A stretch of 64,000 bases of DNA from [Flexibacter] sp. ATCC 35103. GTDB taxonomy: Bacteria > Bacteroidota > Bacteroidia > Flavobacteriales > Flavobacteriaceae. Position 1 is the stretch's first letter, and every line of letters begins with the position of its first letter. Under the pieces are notes generated by a model that was given only the letters and a program-made list of their open reading frames with translations, did not search any database and was not told the DNA's origin. The translations under genes were made by a program, and so were the position numbers. The stretch covers positions 890,943 to 954,942 of the forward strand of contig NZ_MTQF01000001.1 of assembly GCF_001975985.1 (NCBI RefSeq), given 5' to 3'. Shown piece after piece: positions 8,671 through 18,843 of the stretch.

Positions 8671-9615
8671 TTAAAACTCAAATTTAGCCTTTTCTTGACA
8701 AGCAACTTCAAAATCGGCAATCATTTCCTCAATAATTTGCTGTGCGGGTAATATTTCATGAATTAATCCTGCAATTTGCCCTATTTCGAGTTCTCCTTCT
8801 TCCAGATCACCTTCAAACATTCCTTTTTTTGATCTTGCTCTTCCTAAAAGCTGATTTAAATCTTCTTTTGACGGACATTTTTGATATAATTCCTGAACAT
8901 CATTGTAAAATTTATTTTTAATCAAACGTACCGGAGCTAATTCTTTCAATGTCAACTGTGTATCACCTTCTTTAACTTTAACTATTGTTTCTTTAAAATT
9001 ATTATGTGCAGATGATTCTACAGATGCTGCAAAACGACTTCCAACCTGAACTCCATCTGCTCCTAAAACCATCACAGCAAGCATTGCGTGTCCGGTTGCA
9101 ATTCCACCCGCAGCAATAATTGGGATCTGGATTTTCTCTTTCACCATTGGAATTAAAGTCAATGTTGTAGTTTCATCACGGCCATTATGTCCTCCAGCTT
9201 CAAAACCTTCGGCTACAATTGCATCCACACCAGCTTCTTGTGCTTTTAAAGCAAAAATACTACTGCTCACAACATGAACAACGATAATTCCTTTTTCCTT
9301 TAAAAAAGATGTCCATGTTTTAGGATTTCCTGCCGAAGTAAAGACGATTTTCACACCTTCTTCGACAACAATATTCATAATTTCTTCAATATTGGGATAT
9401 AACATCGGAATATTAACCCCAAAAAGTTTATCAGTTGCCTTTTTACATTTTTGAATGTGTTCTCTTAGTACCTCCGGATACATTGATCCTGCGCCAATTA
9501 AACCTAATCCTCCGGCATTACTAACAGCAGAAGCTAATTTATAACCGCTGTTCCAGATCATTCCGCCTTGAATAATTGGATATTTAATATTAAAAAGCTG
9601 TGTGATTTTATTCAT
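8671..9615 (-). CDS. Nitronate monooxygenase / 2-nitropropane dioxygenase-like flavoprotein
   Basis: A 314-residue FMN-dependent TIM-barrel enzyme. N-terminal motif: KYPIIQGGMIWNSGYKLASA. Further motifs are SNAGGLGLIGAG, GFEAGGHNG (about 142-150), AAGGIATG and the phosphate-binding GVQVGSRF (about 190). Family members oxidise nitronates; the related FabK enzymes reduce enoyl-ACP, and the two are hard to separate by sequence. It starts 12 bp after the subtilisin gene on the same strand, so co-transcription is likely, although no functional link is obvious. Confidence 0.85.
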   Translation of the reverse strand: MNKITQLFNIKYPIIQGGMIWNSGYKLASAVSNAGGLGLIGAGSMYPEVLREHIQKCKKATDKLFGVNIPMLYPNIEEIMNIVVEEGVKIVFTSAGNPKTWTSFLKEKGIIVVHVVSSSIFALKAQEAGVDAIVAEGFEAGGHNGRDETTTLTLIPMVKEKIQIPIIAAGGIATGHAMLAVMVLGADGVQVGSRFAASVESSAHNNFKETIVKVKEGDTQLTLKELAPVRLIKNKFYNDVQELYQKCPSKEDLNQLLGRARSKKGMFEGDLEEGELEIGQIAGLIHEILPAQQIIEEMIADFEVACQEKAKFEF

Positions 9616-9627
9616 TCAAAAATGCTG

Positions 9628-11229
9628 TTATTGTTTGATTATCTTTCCTGTTTTATGCAGATCATCCGCGTCAAAAGTATAAAAATAGAGTCCACTTTTT
9701 AAAGCTTCTACAGAAAGAGTTGGATTTTGATTTGAAATTTGTTTTTCAATAATTTTCTGTCCTAAAACTGAGTAAATTGCAATTAAGGCCGTATTACTTT
9801 TAAACGAAAATGAAACTGTCGTTTGTGCCGGATTAGGAAATATAGAAAATGGAGCAGTTAAAGATTCGAAATTCTCAACACTCAAAGTTGATCCAAAATT
9901 TGGAATTCCATAACCATAATTATTATTTGGAGCACTATATCGATCAGAAGACTGAAGAATCATTTCCCTGATTTCCTTATTGGTTTTCGACGGAAAAGCC
10001 TGCCACAAACAAGCAATCATTCCCGCCATTATTGGGCACGAAAAAGAAGTTCCGTTCACAGTTACTATATTTCCTGAAGTGTCAGATACAACAGCAGCAG
10101 TTCCTTGCGCCATAACATCCGGTTTTATTCTTCCGTCATAACTTGGCCCAATAGAACTAAAAGACGATTTATTTTTTGAAGAAGTAACTCCTCCAACAGT
10201 AATTACAGAAACCGCATCTGCCGGTCCGCCAATATGTGGTTCCGCAGTACTCCCCTCATTTCCTGCCGAAGCCACGACAATGATTCCTTTGTTAAAAGCA
10301 ATTTGAGCACCTCTGGAAATAAAATTTGTCGTACCGTTCATGTCGCTGTACGTATGACTGTAAGCAGCATTATCAAAGCCAAAATACCCTAATGAAGTTG
10401 TAATAATATCTGCTCCCAAATTATCGGCTCTTTCAGCAGCTTCTACCCAATATGACTCTTCGACAGGATTTTCAGTAGGTGCATATTCTGTAATAAACAA
10501 ATAATATGATGCATCTGGGGCCGTACCCACTAAAGCATTTTCTTTATATCCACCCATTGTAGAAAGTACCAATGTACCATGACTGTCACCTGTATAGAAA
10601 TTTTCATTTCTATTTACAAAATCATACCCTCCTAAAATTTGATTATTATCGATAAGTTTTTTAAAAGGTAACGCTGTATTCACACCTGGAAACCCAGCAT
10701 CTAAAACTGCAATTACTTTATTGTTTCCGGTATAATTTTGCTGATGTAAAACCTGACCGTTAAGCATTTGGATTTGATTTGAAGAAGATCCATAAGCATA
10801 ATCAATTGTAGTTTCAAGTTTATCTTTTACCTGAGATATCTTTTCAGGAGAAACCATTTTAGTAGTTATATTCAATGCTTTATTTGCAAAAACTACCTTA
10901 TCAACAAACGACATTGCTGTCAGTGACAAAATATTAGCCTGAGTTCCTCTAATATGAAGCGCATTCATCCACTTAGATTGTGCCATTACACTAATTCCGT
11001 TACTTGACTTAATCAGATTTATGTAAGTTTCTTCTACAGGAACATCCGTTAGATCTAAGGCAATATTTTGATTGGCCCTTCGGTCTAAAGCACGCTGTGA
11101 AAGCATCATTGATGGAGTATCAAAAAAGATTTGGGCATTTGGTTTATCCTTAAAATAAACCCATGCATCTTCTTGTGAAAAAATCACAGAAGTAAAAACT
11201 AATAAAAGAAATGTAAAATAGTACTTCAT
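9628..11229 (-). CDS. Subtilisin-like serine peptidase with T9SS C-terminal sorting domain
   Basis: A 533-residue secreted S8-family protease. Signal peptide residues 1-18 (MKYYFTFLLLVFTSVIFS), an inhibitor-like prodomain to about 150, then the catalytic domain with Asp177 (AVLDAGF), His218 (GDSHGTLV), oxyanion Asn324 (ASAGNEGS) and Ser395 (NGTSFSCP). The last 75 residues carry the type A type IX secretion signal (FPNPAQTTVSF, then LKSGLYFY and the terminal GKIIKQ), which directs export across the outer membrane. It is 46 bp downstream of mnmA on the same strand. Secretion through T9SS is established for this domain; the substrate is unknown. Confidence 0.93.
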   Translation of the reverse strand: MKYYFTFLLLVFTSVIFSQEDAWVYFKDKPNAQIFFDTPSMMLSQRALDRRANQNIALDLTDVPVEETYINLIKSSNGISVMAQSKWMNALHIRGTQANILSLTAMSFVDKVVFANKALNITTKMVSPEKISQVKDKLETTIDYAYGSSSNQIQMLNGQVLHQQNYTGNNKVIAVLDAGFPGVNTALPFKKLIDNNQILGGYDFVNRNENFYTGDSHGTLVLSTMGGYKENALVGTAPDASYYLFITEYAPTENPVEESYWVEAAERADNLGADIITTSLGYFGFDNAAYSHTYSDMNGTTNFISRGAQIAFNKGIIVVASAGNEGSTAEPHIGGPADAVSVITVGGVTSSKNKSSFSSIGPSYDGRIKPDVMAQGTAAVVSDTSGNIVTVNGTSFSCPIMAGMIACLWQAFPSKTNKEIREMILQSSDRYSAPNNNYGYGIPNFGSTLSVENFESLTAPFSIFPNPAQTTVSFSFKSNTALIAIYSVLGQKIIEKQISNQNPTLSVEALKSGLYFYTFDADDLHKTGKIIKQ

Positions 11230-11275
11230 AGTTTACTTTTTTTTAAGGTTAAAACCTTTGTAAAAAAGTATAAAG

Positions 11276-12463
11276 CTAAGAAATTACTCCCGAACCAACT
11301 AATTCATTATCGAAATACCAAGCTGCAAACTGTCCCTCGGTTATTGCAGATTGCGGTTCATCAAACTGAACATACATTCCGTCTTCAAATTGGTGTAAAA
11401 CAGCTTTTTGTAAAGGCTGGCGGTAACGAACTCTCGCCATTACTTCCATAGTTTCTCCAACTTTTAAAGCTAAATCAGTACGAATCCAGTGCACTTCAGA
11501 TTTTTCGATAAATAATGCTCTTTTGAATAAACCAGGATGCAAACTTGTTAATCCTGTATAAATAGTATTGGTTTCAACGTCTGTAGCAATAATAAACAAC
11601 GGATCCGTTGTTCCGCCTACATTTAGTCCTTTTCGTTGTCCTACCGTAAAATAATGAGCTCCCTGATGTTTACCAACAACTTTTCCCATTGTTGGAAGAT
11701 AATCACGTTTTTTAGATTCTGATTTTAATTCTTCTTCTAAGGTTAAACCAGCAGGTTTTTCGACAGTATATATTGAATCGTTTTTATCGATCTGAACAAT
11801 TTTACCTTCTTTAGGCTGCAATTTTTGTTGCAGAAATTCCGGCAAACGAACTTTTCCAATAAAGCATAATCCTTGTGAATCTTTCTTTTCGGCTGTCACC
11901 AAATCCATTTCAGCAGCAATTTCACGCACTTCAGGTTTTGTTAAGGCTCCAATAGGAAATAATGATTTTGCCAATTGATCCTGTGATAACTGACATAAAA
12001 AATAAGATTGATCTTTGTTGTTATCAGCGCCTGCAATCAATTGATAAACAGGTTTTCCATCAACTTCGATTTCATTTTTTTGACAATAATGTCCTGTTGC
12101 CACATAATCAGCTCCAAGACTTAAGGCAATTTTCATGAAAACATCAAATTTGATTTCGCGATTACAAAGTACGTCAGGATTTGGAGTTCTCCCTTTCTCA
12201 TATTCGTTGAACATATAATCAACGATTTTTTCTTTGTATTCTTCGCTTAAATCTACAGTTTGAAACGGTATTCCAAGTTTTTCAGCTACTAACAAAGCAT
12301 CGTTACTATCCTCTAACCAAGGACATTCGTTAGAAATAGTAACCGAATCATCGTGCCAGTTTTTCATAAAAAGGCCAATAACTTCGTATCCTTGCTGTTG
12401 CAATAAATAAGCCGCAACACTCGAATCTACTCCACCGGAAAGTCCAACAACTACACGTTTCAT
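11276..12463 (-). CDS. mnmA: tRNA-specific 2-thiouridylase MnmA
   Basis: A 395-residue cytoplasmic enzyme that thiolates uridine 34 in the anticodon of tRNA Lys, Glu and Gln. The ATP-binding PP-loop GLSGGVDSS is at residues 7-15. The two cysteines used in catalysis are in NPDVLCNRE (Cys100) and SQGLCFIG (Cys200). The C-terminal beta barrel with [10 protein letters not shown] and VRYRQP is complete, and the length is slightly above the E. coli enzyme. A TATCTTTG box (minus strand, 12493-12500) lies 30 bp upstream and is a candidate -7 element. It is probably the first gene of a run continuing with the subtilisin. Confidence 0.97.
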   Translation of the reverse strand: MKRVVVGLSGGVDSSVAAYLLQQQGYEVIGLFMKNWHDDSVTISNECPWLEDSNDALLVAEKLGIPFQTVDLSEEYKEKIVDYMFNEYEKGRTPNPDVLCNREIKFDVFMKIALSLGADYVATGHYCQKNEIEVDGKPVYQLIAGADNNKDQSYFLCQLSQDQLAKSLFPIGALTKPEVREIAAEMDLVTAEKKDSQGLCFIGKVRLPEFLQQKLQPKEGKIVQIDKNDSIYTVEKPAGLTLEEELKSESKKRDYLPTMGKVVGKHQGAHYFTVGQRKGLNVGGTTDPLFIIATDVETNTIYTGLTSLHPGLFKRALFIEKSEVHWIRTDLALKVGETMEVMARVRYRQPLQKAVLHQFEDGMYVQFDEPQSAITEGQFAAWYFDNELVGSGVIS

Positions 12464-12600
12464 CCTAAATTTTTTATATTTTTACAAGGATGCAAAGATA
12501 AGTCCTATTTTTGATAATCGTGGTAGTTTTAATTAGTTTATATAATACCGTGGTAGATAAAACTTATCGCAAATAAATAATTTTAATTTAAAACGGATAA

Positions 12601-13317
12601 TTAATTCATTTTAGGTTTTGAATCCACTTGATAACTGCTTTTTGGATCGCTCATATTTACTTCTTTGGTCAATTTCCCTTTTAGATAGAACTGCCACATA
12701 TTTGCTTTTTTACCGTTTACAAATTTTCCTTTCGAAGCCACAACTCCGTCAGCATCATAAAAAACAGCATCGCCGTTGTACTCATTATTTTTATAAGTCG
12801 TCTGTTCTAAAAGAATTCCGTTTTGTCCGTATTTTTTATAAACTCCATCTTTCAAGCCGTTTACGTAATTCATTTCTTCGGCAATTTTAGAATTTGGATA
12901 ATACACCGTTCTTAAACCTTCGAGTTTTCCATTTTTATAATTTTCAAGCGTCATAATTACTTTCGAAGCTTTATGATAATACTTCCATTCACCTTCACGG
13001 GCTTTACCAATTTCTTTACCTTCACTTACTTTGTTTTTATTCTGATCATAAAAAATAGTATAGGAACTTCCGTCATTTGCAGTAAAATCCCTTGTTGCTA
13101 TAACATCACCTTTTTTTGTATCATCAAAAAATTTAAACACACCGGTTTCTTTTCCGTGATTAAAGGTTCCTTCGTAACGAGGACGTTTAGAGACGTCATA
13201 AGTTCCTTTCCAGACTCCGTCTTTTTTTCCGTTAGCATCTGTTTTATTAAAATCCTGAGCAGATACTATGATCGCATTTAAAAAAAGCAGTCCTATTATT
13301 ATTTTTTTATAAATCAT
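12601..13317 (-). CDS. YwqK/MORN-like repeat protein, secreted
   Basis: A 238-residue protein with a signal peptide (MIYKKIIIGLLFLNAIIVSAQ) and a series of about eight short repeats of the MORN_2 type, with patterns such as KDGVWKGTY, GKLEGLRTVYYPN, GLKDGVYKKYGQNG and GKKANMWQFYLKGK. Such proteins are annotated as YwqK-family antitoxin components, but the secreted flavobacterial forms stand alone and no toxin gene is adjacent. Role unknown; beta-hairpin repeat folds of this kind often bind membranes or proteins. It is separated from yidC by a terminator, so it probably has its own promoter. Confidence 0.8.
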   Translation of the reverse strand: MIYKKIIIGLLFLNAIIVSAQDFNKTDANGKKDGVWKGTYDVSKRPRYEGTFNHGKETGVFKFFDDTKKGDVIATRDFTANDGSSYTIFYDQNKNKVSEGKEIGKAREGEWKYYHKASKVIMTLENYKNGKLEGLRTVYYPNSKIAEEMNYVNGLKDGVYKKYGQNGILLEQTTYKNNEYNGDAVFYDADGVVASKGKFVNGKKANMWQFYLKGKLTKEVNMSDPKSSYQVDSKPKMN

Positions 13318-13374
13318 TGTAATTCAATTTTAAGCTTTAACGAAAATGGCTTTAATAAATTATATTTTAGATAT

Positions 13375-13404
13375 AAAAAAATCCCGATGAATCGAGATTT
13401 TTTT
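13375..13404 (-). terminator. Intrinsic terminator after yidC
   Basis: Inverted repeat AAAAAATCCCGAT / ATCGAGATTTTTTT with a two-base loop, 14 bp past the yidC stop on the minus strand. One internal mismatch pair. The T-run on the minus strand fits termination of the pyrG-yidC direction. Confidence 0.8.
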
Positions 13405-13417
13405 ATAAATAAGTTCT

Positions 13418-15319
13418 TTATTTTTTATTCTGTTTTTTTACAGCTTCTTGTTGTTCCATAACCTCCTGAAGACGTTGTTGAAACTTACTTTGCTTTTTAG
13501 GCTCTTTTAATTTATTCTCTTGAATCTGAGCATGAATCTTATCTGTATCAACAATATAATTTTTAATCACAAACATAATTCCAATGGTAATTAAGTTCGA
13601 AATAAAGTTATACAAACTCAAACCTGCACCATAACTATTAAAGAAAATTAACATCATCAATGGCGAAACATAGATCATGATTTTCATCATTTTTGCCATA
13701 TCCGGCATACCTTCTTGCTGAGGCGCAGCCATTTGCTGATCTCCGGAAGTCATTTTCATATAGAAGAAAATTGCAATTGCTGCCAAAATTGGAAACAAAC
13801 TGATATGATCTCCATATAACGGAATGTGGAATGGTAATTTTACAACAGCATCAAATGATGATAAATCGTCTGCCCAAAGGAAGCTTTTTTGTCTTAACTC
13901 AAAAGCTGACGGGAAGAACTGGAATGATGCATACATAAACGGAAGCTGAATCAATGCCGGAATACATCCTGCCATTGGGTTTACTCCTGCTTTGTTGTAC
14001 AGCTTCATTGTTTCCTGTTGTTTCTTCATTGGGTCTTTTTTGAATTTTTCTCCCAACTCTGTAATCTCCGGACGTAAAACTTTCATTTTTGCCTGAGACA
14101 AGAAAGACTTGTATGTAATTGGCGACATTGCCAATTTGATGATAATAGTAAAAATGATAATCGCAATTCCGTAAGCAATATAAGAGCTTAAGAATCCAAA
14201 TAATGGAATAAAAATCCATTTATTGATCCATCCGAAAATTCCCCAACCTAATGGAATAATTTTTTCGAAGTTTTTATCATATGATTTTAAAATTTTATAA
14301 TCAGATGGCCCAAAATACCAGCTCATTTTATAATCAACTTCTCCATTTGTAAAAGCCAAAGGAACTGTTGCTCTAAATTGCTTGATATAAGTCGTATCTA
14401 TTTTTTCATCTTTAACTAAATCATCAGATTGCAATTTAGATTTTTCGAATGCTTTATCTGTAGCTAAAATTGCAGTAAAAAAGTGTTGTTTAAAAGCGAT
14501 ATAACTCACTTTTTCAGGAGTATCTTCTTTTCCTACACCAAGACTTACTGAACTGTATTTTTCATCTCCATATTCGTATTCAAGCTGAGCATATCTTTTT
14601 TCAATAGAAACACTTTTCTCGTTTCTGTAACTTTTTAAATCCCATTGTAAATCTAATGGTTTAGCAGAATTTAAAACTTTATTCAAACCTTGAGAACGAA
14701 TATCAAAACCAACTAAATAATCATTTGATTTTAATATATATTTATATTCCAAAAATTCATTAGCTCCGGCTTTTAAACGCATTGTCAAAATCTGGTCAGC
14801 ACCATTTTTAGTCAACGTAGGCTCAAAATATAAATCTTTAGAGTTTAAAGTCCTGTTATCAGTTGTTTGTAATTGAATATTTAAATTAGAATTATTGTCT
14901 TTAATCAATTCTACTAATTGTCCTGAATTTTTTTCAAACTTTTTAAATTCTTTCAACGTAGTTTCTACTATATAACCACCTTTGTTGGCGATTTTTAGTA
15001 TCATTTTTTCGTTTTCAAGAGTTGTAAAACCTTCTTTAGCAGAAGGAAGCGTAGCTGAATAAGCAAAACCTCCTAATGTTTTTTGCAATTGCGCTAATTG
15101 AACCGTGTCGCCTGGAGTTGTTGCAGCAACTGGTAAAACAGCTGTTTTAGTTTTATCAGTTTTAGCTTGCGCTTCTTGTTTGGCAACTAATTCTTTCTTG
15201 GCTTTTTCAGCAGCAATCTCCTTGTCAGAAGGTTGATTTTGGTACATAATCCAAATCAAAATTCCAAATATCAATACAAAACCAATGATTGAATTAAGAT
15301 CAAATTTTTTTTCTTCCAT
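13418..15319 (-). CDS. yidC: Membrane protein insertase YidC
   Basis: A 633-residue inner-membrane insertase (YidC/Oxa1 family). Layout: N-terminal signal anchor at about 9-24, an alanine/lysine-rich linker, a large periplasmic beta domain at about 60-350, then the conserved insertase domain with five membrane helices from about 365 to 600, containing YKSFLSQAKMKVLRPEI and NPMAGCIPALIQLPF. The C-terminal tail is strongly basic (QKQNKK-type), typical for ribosome contact. Length is usual for Bacteroidota. It lies 80 bp downstream of pyrG. Confidence 0.97.
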   Translation of the reverse strand: MEEKKFDLNSIIGFVLIFGILIWIMYQNQPSDKEIAAEKAKKELVAKQEAQAKTDKTKTAVLPVAATTPGDTVQLAQLQKTLGGFAYSATLPSAKEGFTTLENEKMILKIANKGGYIVETTLKEFKKFEKNSGQLVELIKDNNSNLNIQLQTTDNRTLNSKDLYFEPTLTKNGADQILTMRLKAGANEFLEYKYILKSNDYLVGFDIRSQGLNKVLNSAKPLDLQWDLKSYRNEKSVSIEKRYAQLEYEYGDEKYSSVSLGVGKEDTPEKVSYIAFKQHFFTAILATDKAFEKSKLQSDDLVKDEKIDTTYIKQFRATVPLAFTNGEVDYKMSWYFGPSDYKILKSYDKNFEKIIPLGWGIFGWINKWIFIPLFGFLSSYIAYGIAIIIFTIIIKLAMSPITYKSFLSQAKMKVLRPEITELGEKFKKDPMKKQQETMKLYNKAGVNPMAGCIPALIQLPFMYASFQFFPSAFELRQKSFLWADDLSSFDAVVKLPFHIPLYGDHISLFPILAAIAIFFYMKMTSGDQQMAAPQQEGMPDMAKMMKIMIYVSPLMMLIFFNSYGAGLSLYNFISNLITIGIMFVIKNYIVDTDKIHAQIQENKLKEPKKQSKFQQRLQEVMEQQEAVKKQNKK

Positions 15320-15399
15320 TATAATTTAAAAAAAGTTATTCGTTAAAGATATTAGTTATGAGTTTGACTCAAAAGTTACATCTTTTAGAATATTAATTA

Positions 15400-17112
<1,713 letters not shown>

Positions 17113-17194
17113 TTAAATAGAACAATTACATCTTTCCGTAATCGATACTTTTAACTTTAATTGGATATTCTTTTTAAACAATGCCTTTATTTTT

Positions 17195-17587
17195 TCAAAT
17201 AAATACAAGATTATAAAATGAAAAAATAAAGAAGAGTGTACTCAGAATTATATCTAAAGTTAATACTTTCTTTAAATTAGAGGGTTTGAGCAATTTATTT
17301 ATAGAGAAACGAGCTATTAATTGCACCAGAAAAAATAAAAATATTTTTATACTATAGGAATTAAAAGCAATTGCTTCTTTAAATTTAAGTCTTAATATTT
17401 GAGAAAAAGCCCGTGTCAGACCGCGACTTTTACAATAAGCCAAAGGCATTCCTTCGCAAGAAGAAGGAAAACCAAAATTTAGGAATGGCATTATAAAGCA
17501 ATAAAAAAAGATAAACATGATTATTACGGTAAAAATCATGTTTATCTTTTTATAAGAATCAATTTCGTAAGAGGATTTTATTTCCAC
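17195..17587 (-). CDS. DUF2752-like membrane protein
   Basis: A 130-residue membrane protein with helices at about 15-37, 78-93 and 108-129. The segment PLAYCKSRGLTRAFSQIL matches the DUF2752 signature (C-x2-C/S-G-x-TRAF-like), followed by a loop with NSYSIKIFL where the family has NPL. Only one of the two usual cysteines is seen in the central motif; another lies at FPSSCEG nine residues earlier. The gene starts 9 bp after a DUF4190 gene, and such pairs are common in Flavobacterium. Function unknown. Codons 13-28 form a perfect inverted repeat, described separately. An internal start at codon 17 or 24 is possible. Confidence 0.65.
   Translation of the reverse strand: MEIKSSYEIDSYKKINMIFTVIIMFIFFYCFIMPFLNFGFPSSCEGMPLAYCKSRGLTRAFSQILRLKFKEAIAFNSYSIKIFLFFLVQLIARFSINKLLKPSNLKKVLTLDIILSTLFFIFSFYNLVFI
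17505..17551 (-). other. Perfect 18-bp hairpin inside the DUF2752 gene
   Basis: Arms 17505-17522 and 17534-17551 are exact reverse complements (AAAAAGATAAACATGATT) around an 11-base loop. On the minus strand the 3' arm runs into seven T residues, so the RNA looks like an AT-rich intrinsic terminator placed 37 bases inside the reading frame. It may be an attenuator or a chance product of hydrophobic codons. Confidence 0.7.
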
Positions 17588-17596
17588 AAAAGAGAT

Positions 17597-18013
17597 TTAT
17601 TTCGTTTCTTCAACCTTTACAGTAATAGTATCATTTGCTACTTCTACAGCGTTTAAAGAATCTTGTACTTTAGCTGACTCTGCAGTTGCTGAATCTATAG
17701 CATTGGTTATTTCGTCTTTATGAGATAATACAGCTGAACCTATTGATCCTACTACAACCAATACCCATATAATAACAAAAGCGGTTGCTACGATCCCTAA
17801 GATCAAACCTGCTTTTGGCATTGTGGTAGGAGCATTTTCTCTTTTTGCCTGTGATAAACCAATTGCTCCAAAAATTATTGCCAGAACCCCAAAAAATACT
17901 GCGATCAAACCAAAACAAGGTATAAATGCTGCAATTGCAGCAACGATTCCTAATACTAAAGCCGCAATACCCATTCCCTGACCTGCGTTTGAGGGTTGTA
18001 AATTGTTTTCCAT
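17597..18013 (-). CDS. DUF4190 domain membrane protein
   Basis: A 138-residue protein with two glycine/alanine-rich membrane helices in the DUF4190 pattern: GMGIAALVLGIVAAIAAFIP (about 13-35), FGVLAIIFGAIGLSQAK (40-57) and a third hydrophobic stretch, AGLILGIVATAFVIIWVLVV (68-90). A polar tail follows, rich in Ala, Asp and Val. The family has no assigned activity. It is the first gene of a two-gene unit with the DUF2752 gene. Upstream lies the tandem palindromic repeat and no other gene on this strand for about 390 bp. Confidence 0.78.
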   Translation of the reverse strand: MENNLQPSNAGQGMGIAALVLGIVAAIAAFIPCFGLIAVFFGVLAIIFGAIGLSQAKRENAPTTMPKAGLILGIVATAFVIIWVLVVVGSIGSAVLSHKDEITNAIDSATAESAKVQDSLNAVEVANDTITVKVEETK

Positions 18014-18150
18014 ATAGTTATTTATGTTAATTTTTACAAAAATAGAAAAACACTTATGTGAACAGCTGAGAATTTATCAAAGTTATTAACAAATAAATCA
18101 AAAGGGATTTCTTATTATTTCAAAGGTTTGAAGTACGTTTTGACATAAAA

Positions 18151-18351
18151 AAAATATTATAATTTTAAAACATCGACTTGTACACTTTTAAAAATTCAGT
18201 CTTGAATTCAGTGGTGCCAATTTGTTTTTAAAAATTATAATATTTTTTATTTAGCAAATATTATAATTTCAAAATATTGACTTGTACACATTAAAAAACT
18301 CAGTCTTGAATTCTGTGGTATCAATTAGTTTTTAAAAATTGTAATATTTTT
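18151..18351. repeat. Tandem pair of ~104-bp palindromic units
   Basis: Two units, 18151-18247 and 18256-18351, about 80% identical over the centre. Each is bounded by AT-rich inverted arms of about 20 bp (aaaatattataatttt and aaaattataatatttt). On the minus strand each centre contains an 18-codon open stretch ending in a stop: 18221-18165 (IGTTEFKTEFLKVYKSMF) and 18325-18269 (IDTTEFKTEFFNVYKSIF). There is no start codon and an in-frame stop just upstream. Seven of the nine base differences in this stretch fall at third positions. It occupies most of the 392-bp gap between genes; the remainder shows nothing else. Confidence 0.8.
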
Positions 18352-18405
18352 ATATATCAAACTTAAATAAAAAAAACGAAACAACAAAAGATTTTTCTTA
18401 CTATT

Positions 18406-18642
18406 TTATTTTAAAGGCTTAGGATACTGCTTTTTAATATTTCGGATCAACTCTTCTAACCCATTTAATTTTAATTCATAAACAAGTGCCAGTTGTTGTC
18501 CTAATTCACCATTTGGGAATCCTTTGTTATGATACCAAACGACATAATATTCTGGAAGATCAATTAAAAATCGTCCTTCGTATTTTCCGAAAGGCATTTT
18601 GGTGTGGGCTAATTTTATGAGAAGTTTTTTGTCTGGTTCCAT
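18406..18642 (-). CDS. DUF3820 family protein
   Basis: A 78-residue soluble protein with the DUF3820 signature KMPFGKYEGRFLIDLPEYYV followed by WYHNKGFP and a helical C-terminus. Family members are conserved in proteobacteria and Bacteroidota; some were described as quorum-sensing-regulated, but no biochemical role is settled. Length is normal for the family. It is monocistronic, between the tandem palindromic repeat and a cagtcgcagt-type repeat. Confidence 0.85.
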   Translation of the reverse strand: MEPDKKLLIKLAHTKMPFGKYEGRFLIDLPEYYVVWYHNKGFPNGELGQQLALVYELKLNGLEELIRNIKKQYPKPLK

Positions 18643-18756
18643 GTTGTGAAGAAAAAAGAAGCAAGAAGAAAGAATATAGAGTCATTCTTTCTTTCTTGCT
18701 TCTATTGAATGCAAAGCTATTATTATTTTTATTCTTTTGCCACAGCTTTTAAAATA

Positions 18757-18843
18757 GTTTTCAGTCGCAGTCACTGTTTTCAGTCGCAGTCGCAGTTTTC
18801 TGTTTACAAAGCAACTGTTTACTGAGACTAAAAACTGTGACTT
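18757..18843. repeat. Intergenic repeat, cagtctcagt family, copy 3
   Basis: Direct CAGTCGCAGT units (18761-18795) followed by complementary actgagactaaaaactgtgac (18819-18842), able to fold back on itself. It ends at the nagB stop codon and is probably the 3' hairpin of that transcript. Confidence 0.75.

Noticed and set aside
12601..13317. Toxin-antitoxin module
   Set aside because: The YwqK label suggests an antitoxin, but the protein is secreted and no toxin gene is adjacent.
18151..18351. Possible CRISPR-like array
   Set aside because: Only two units, no constant spacer-repeat alternation, units diverge along their length and no cas genes are present.
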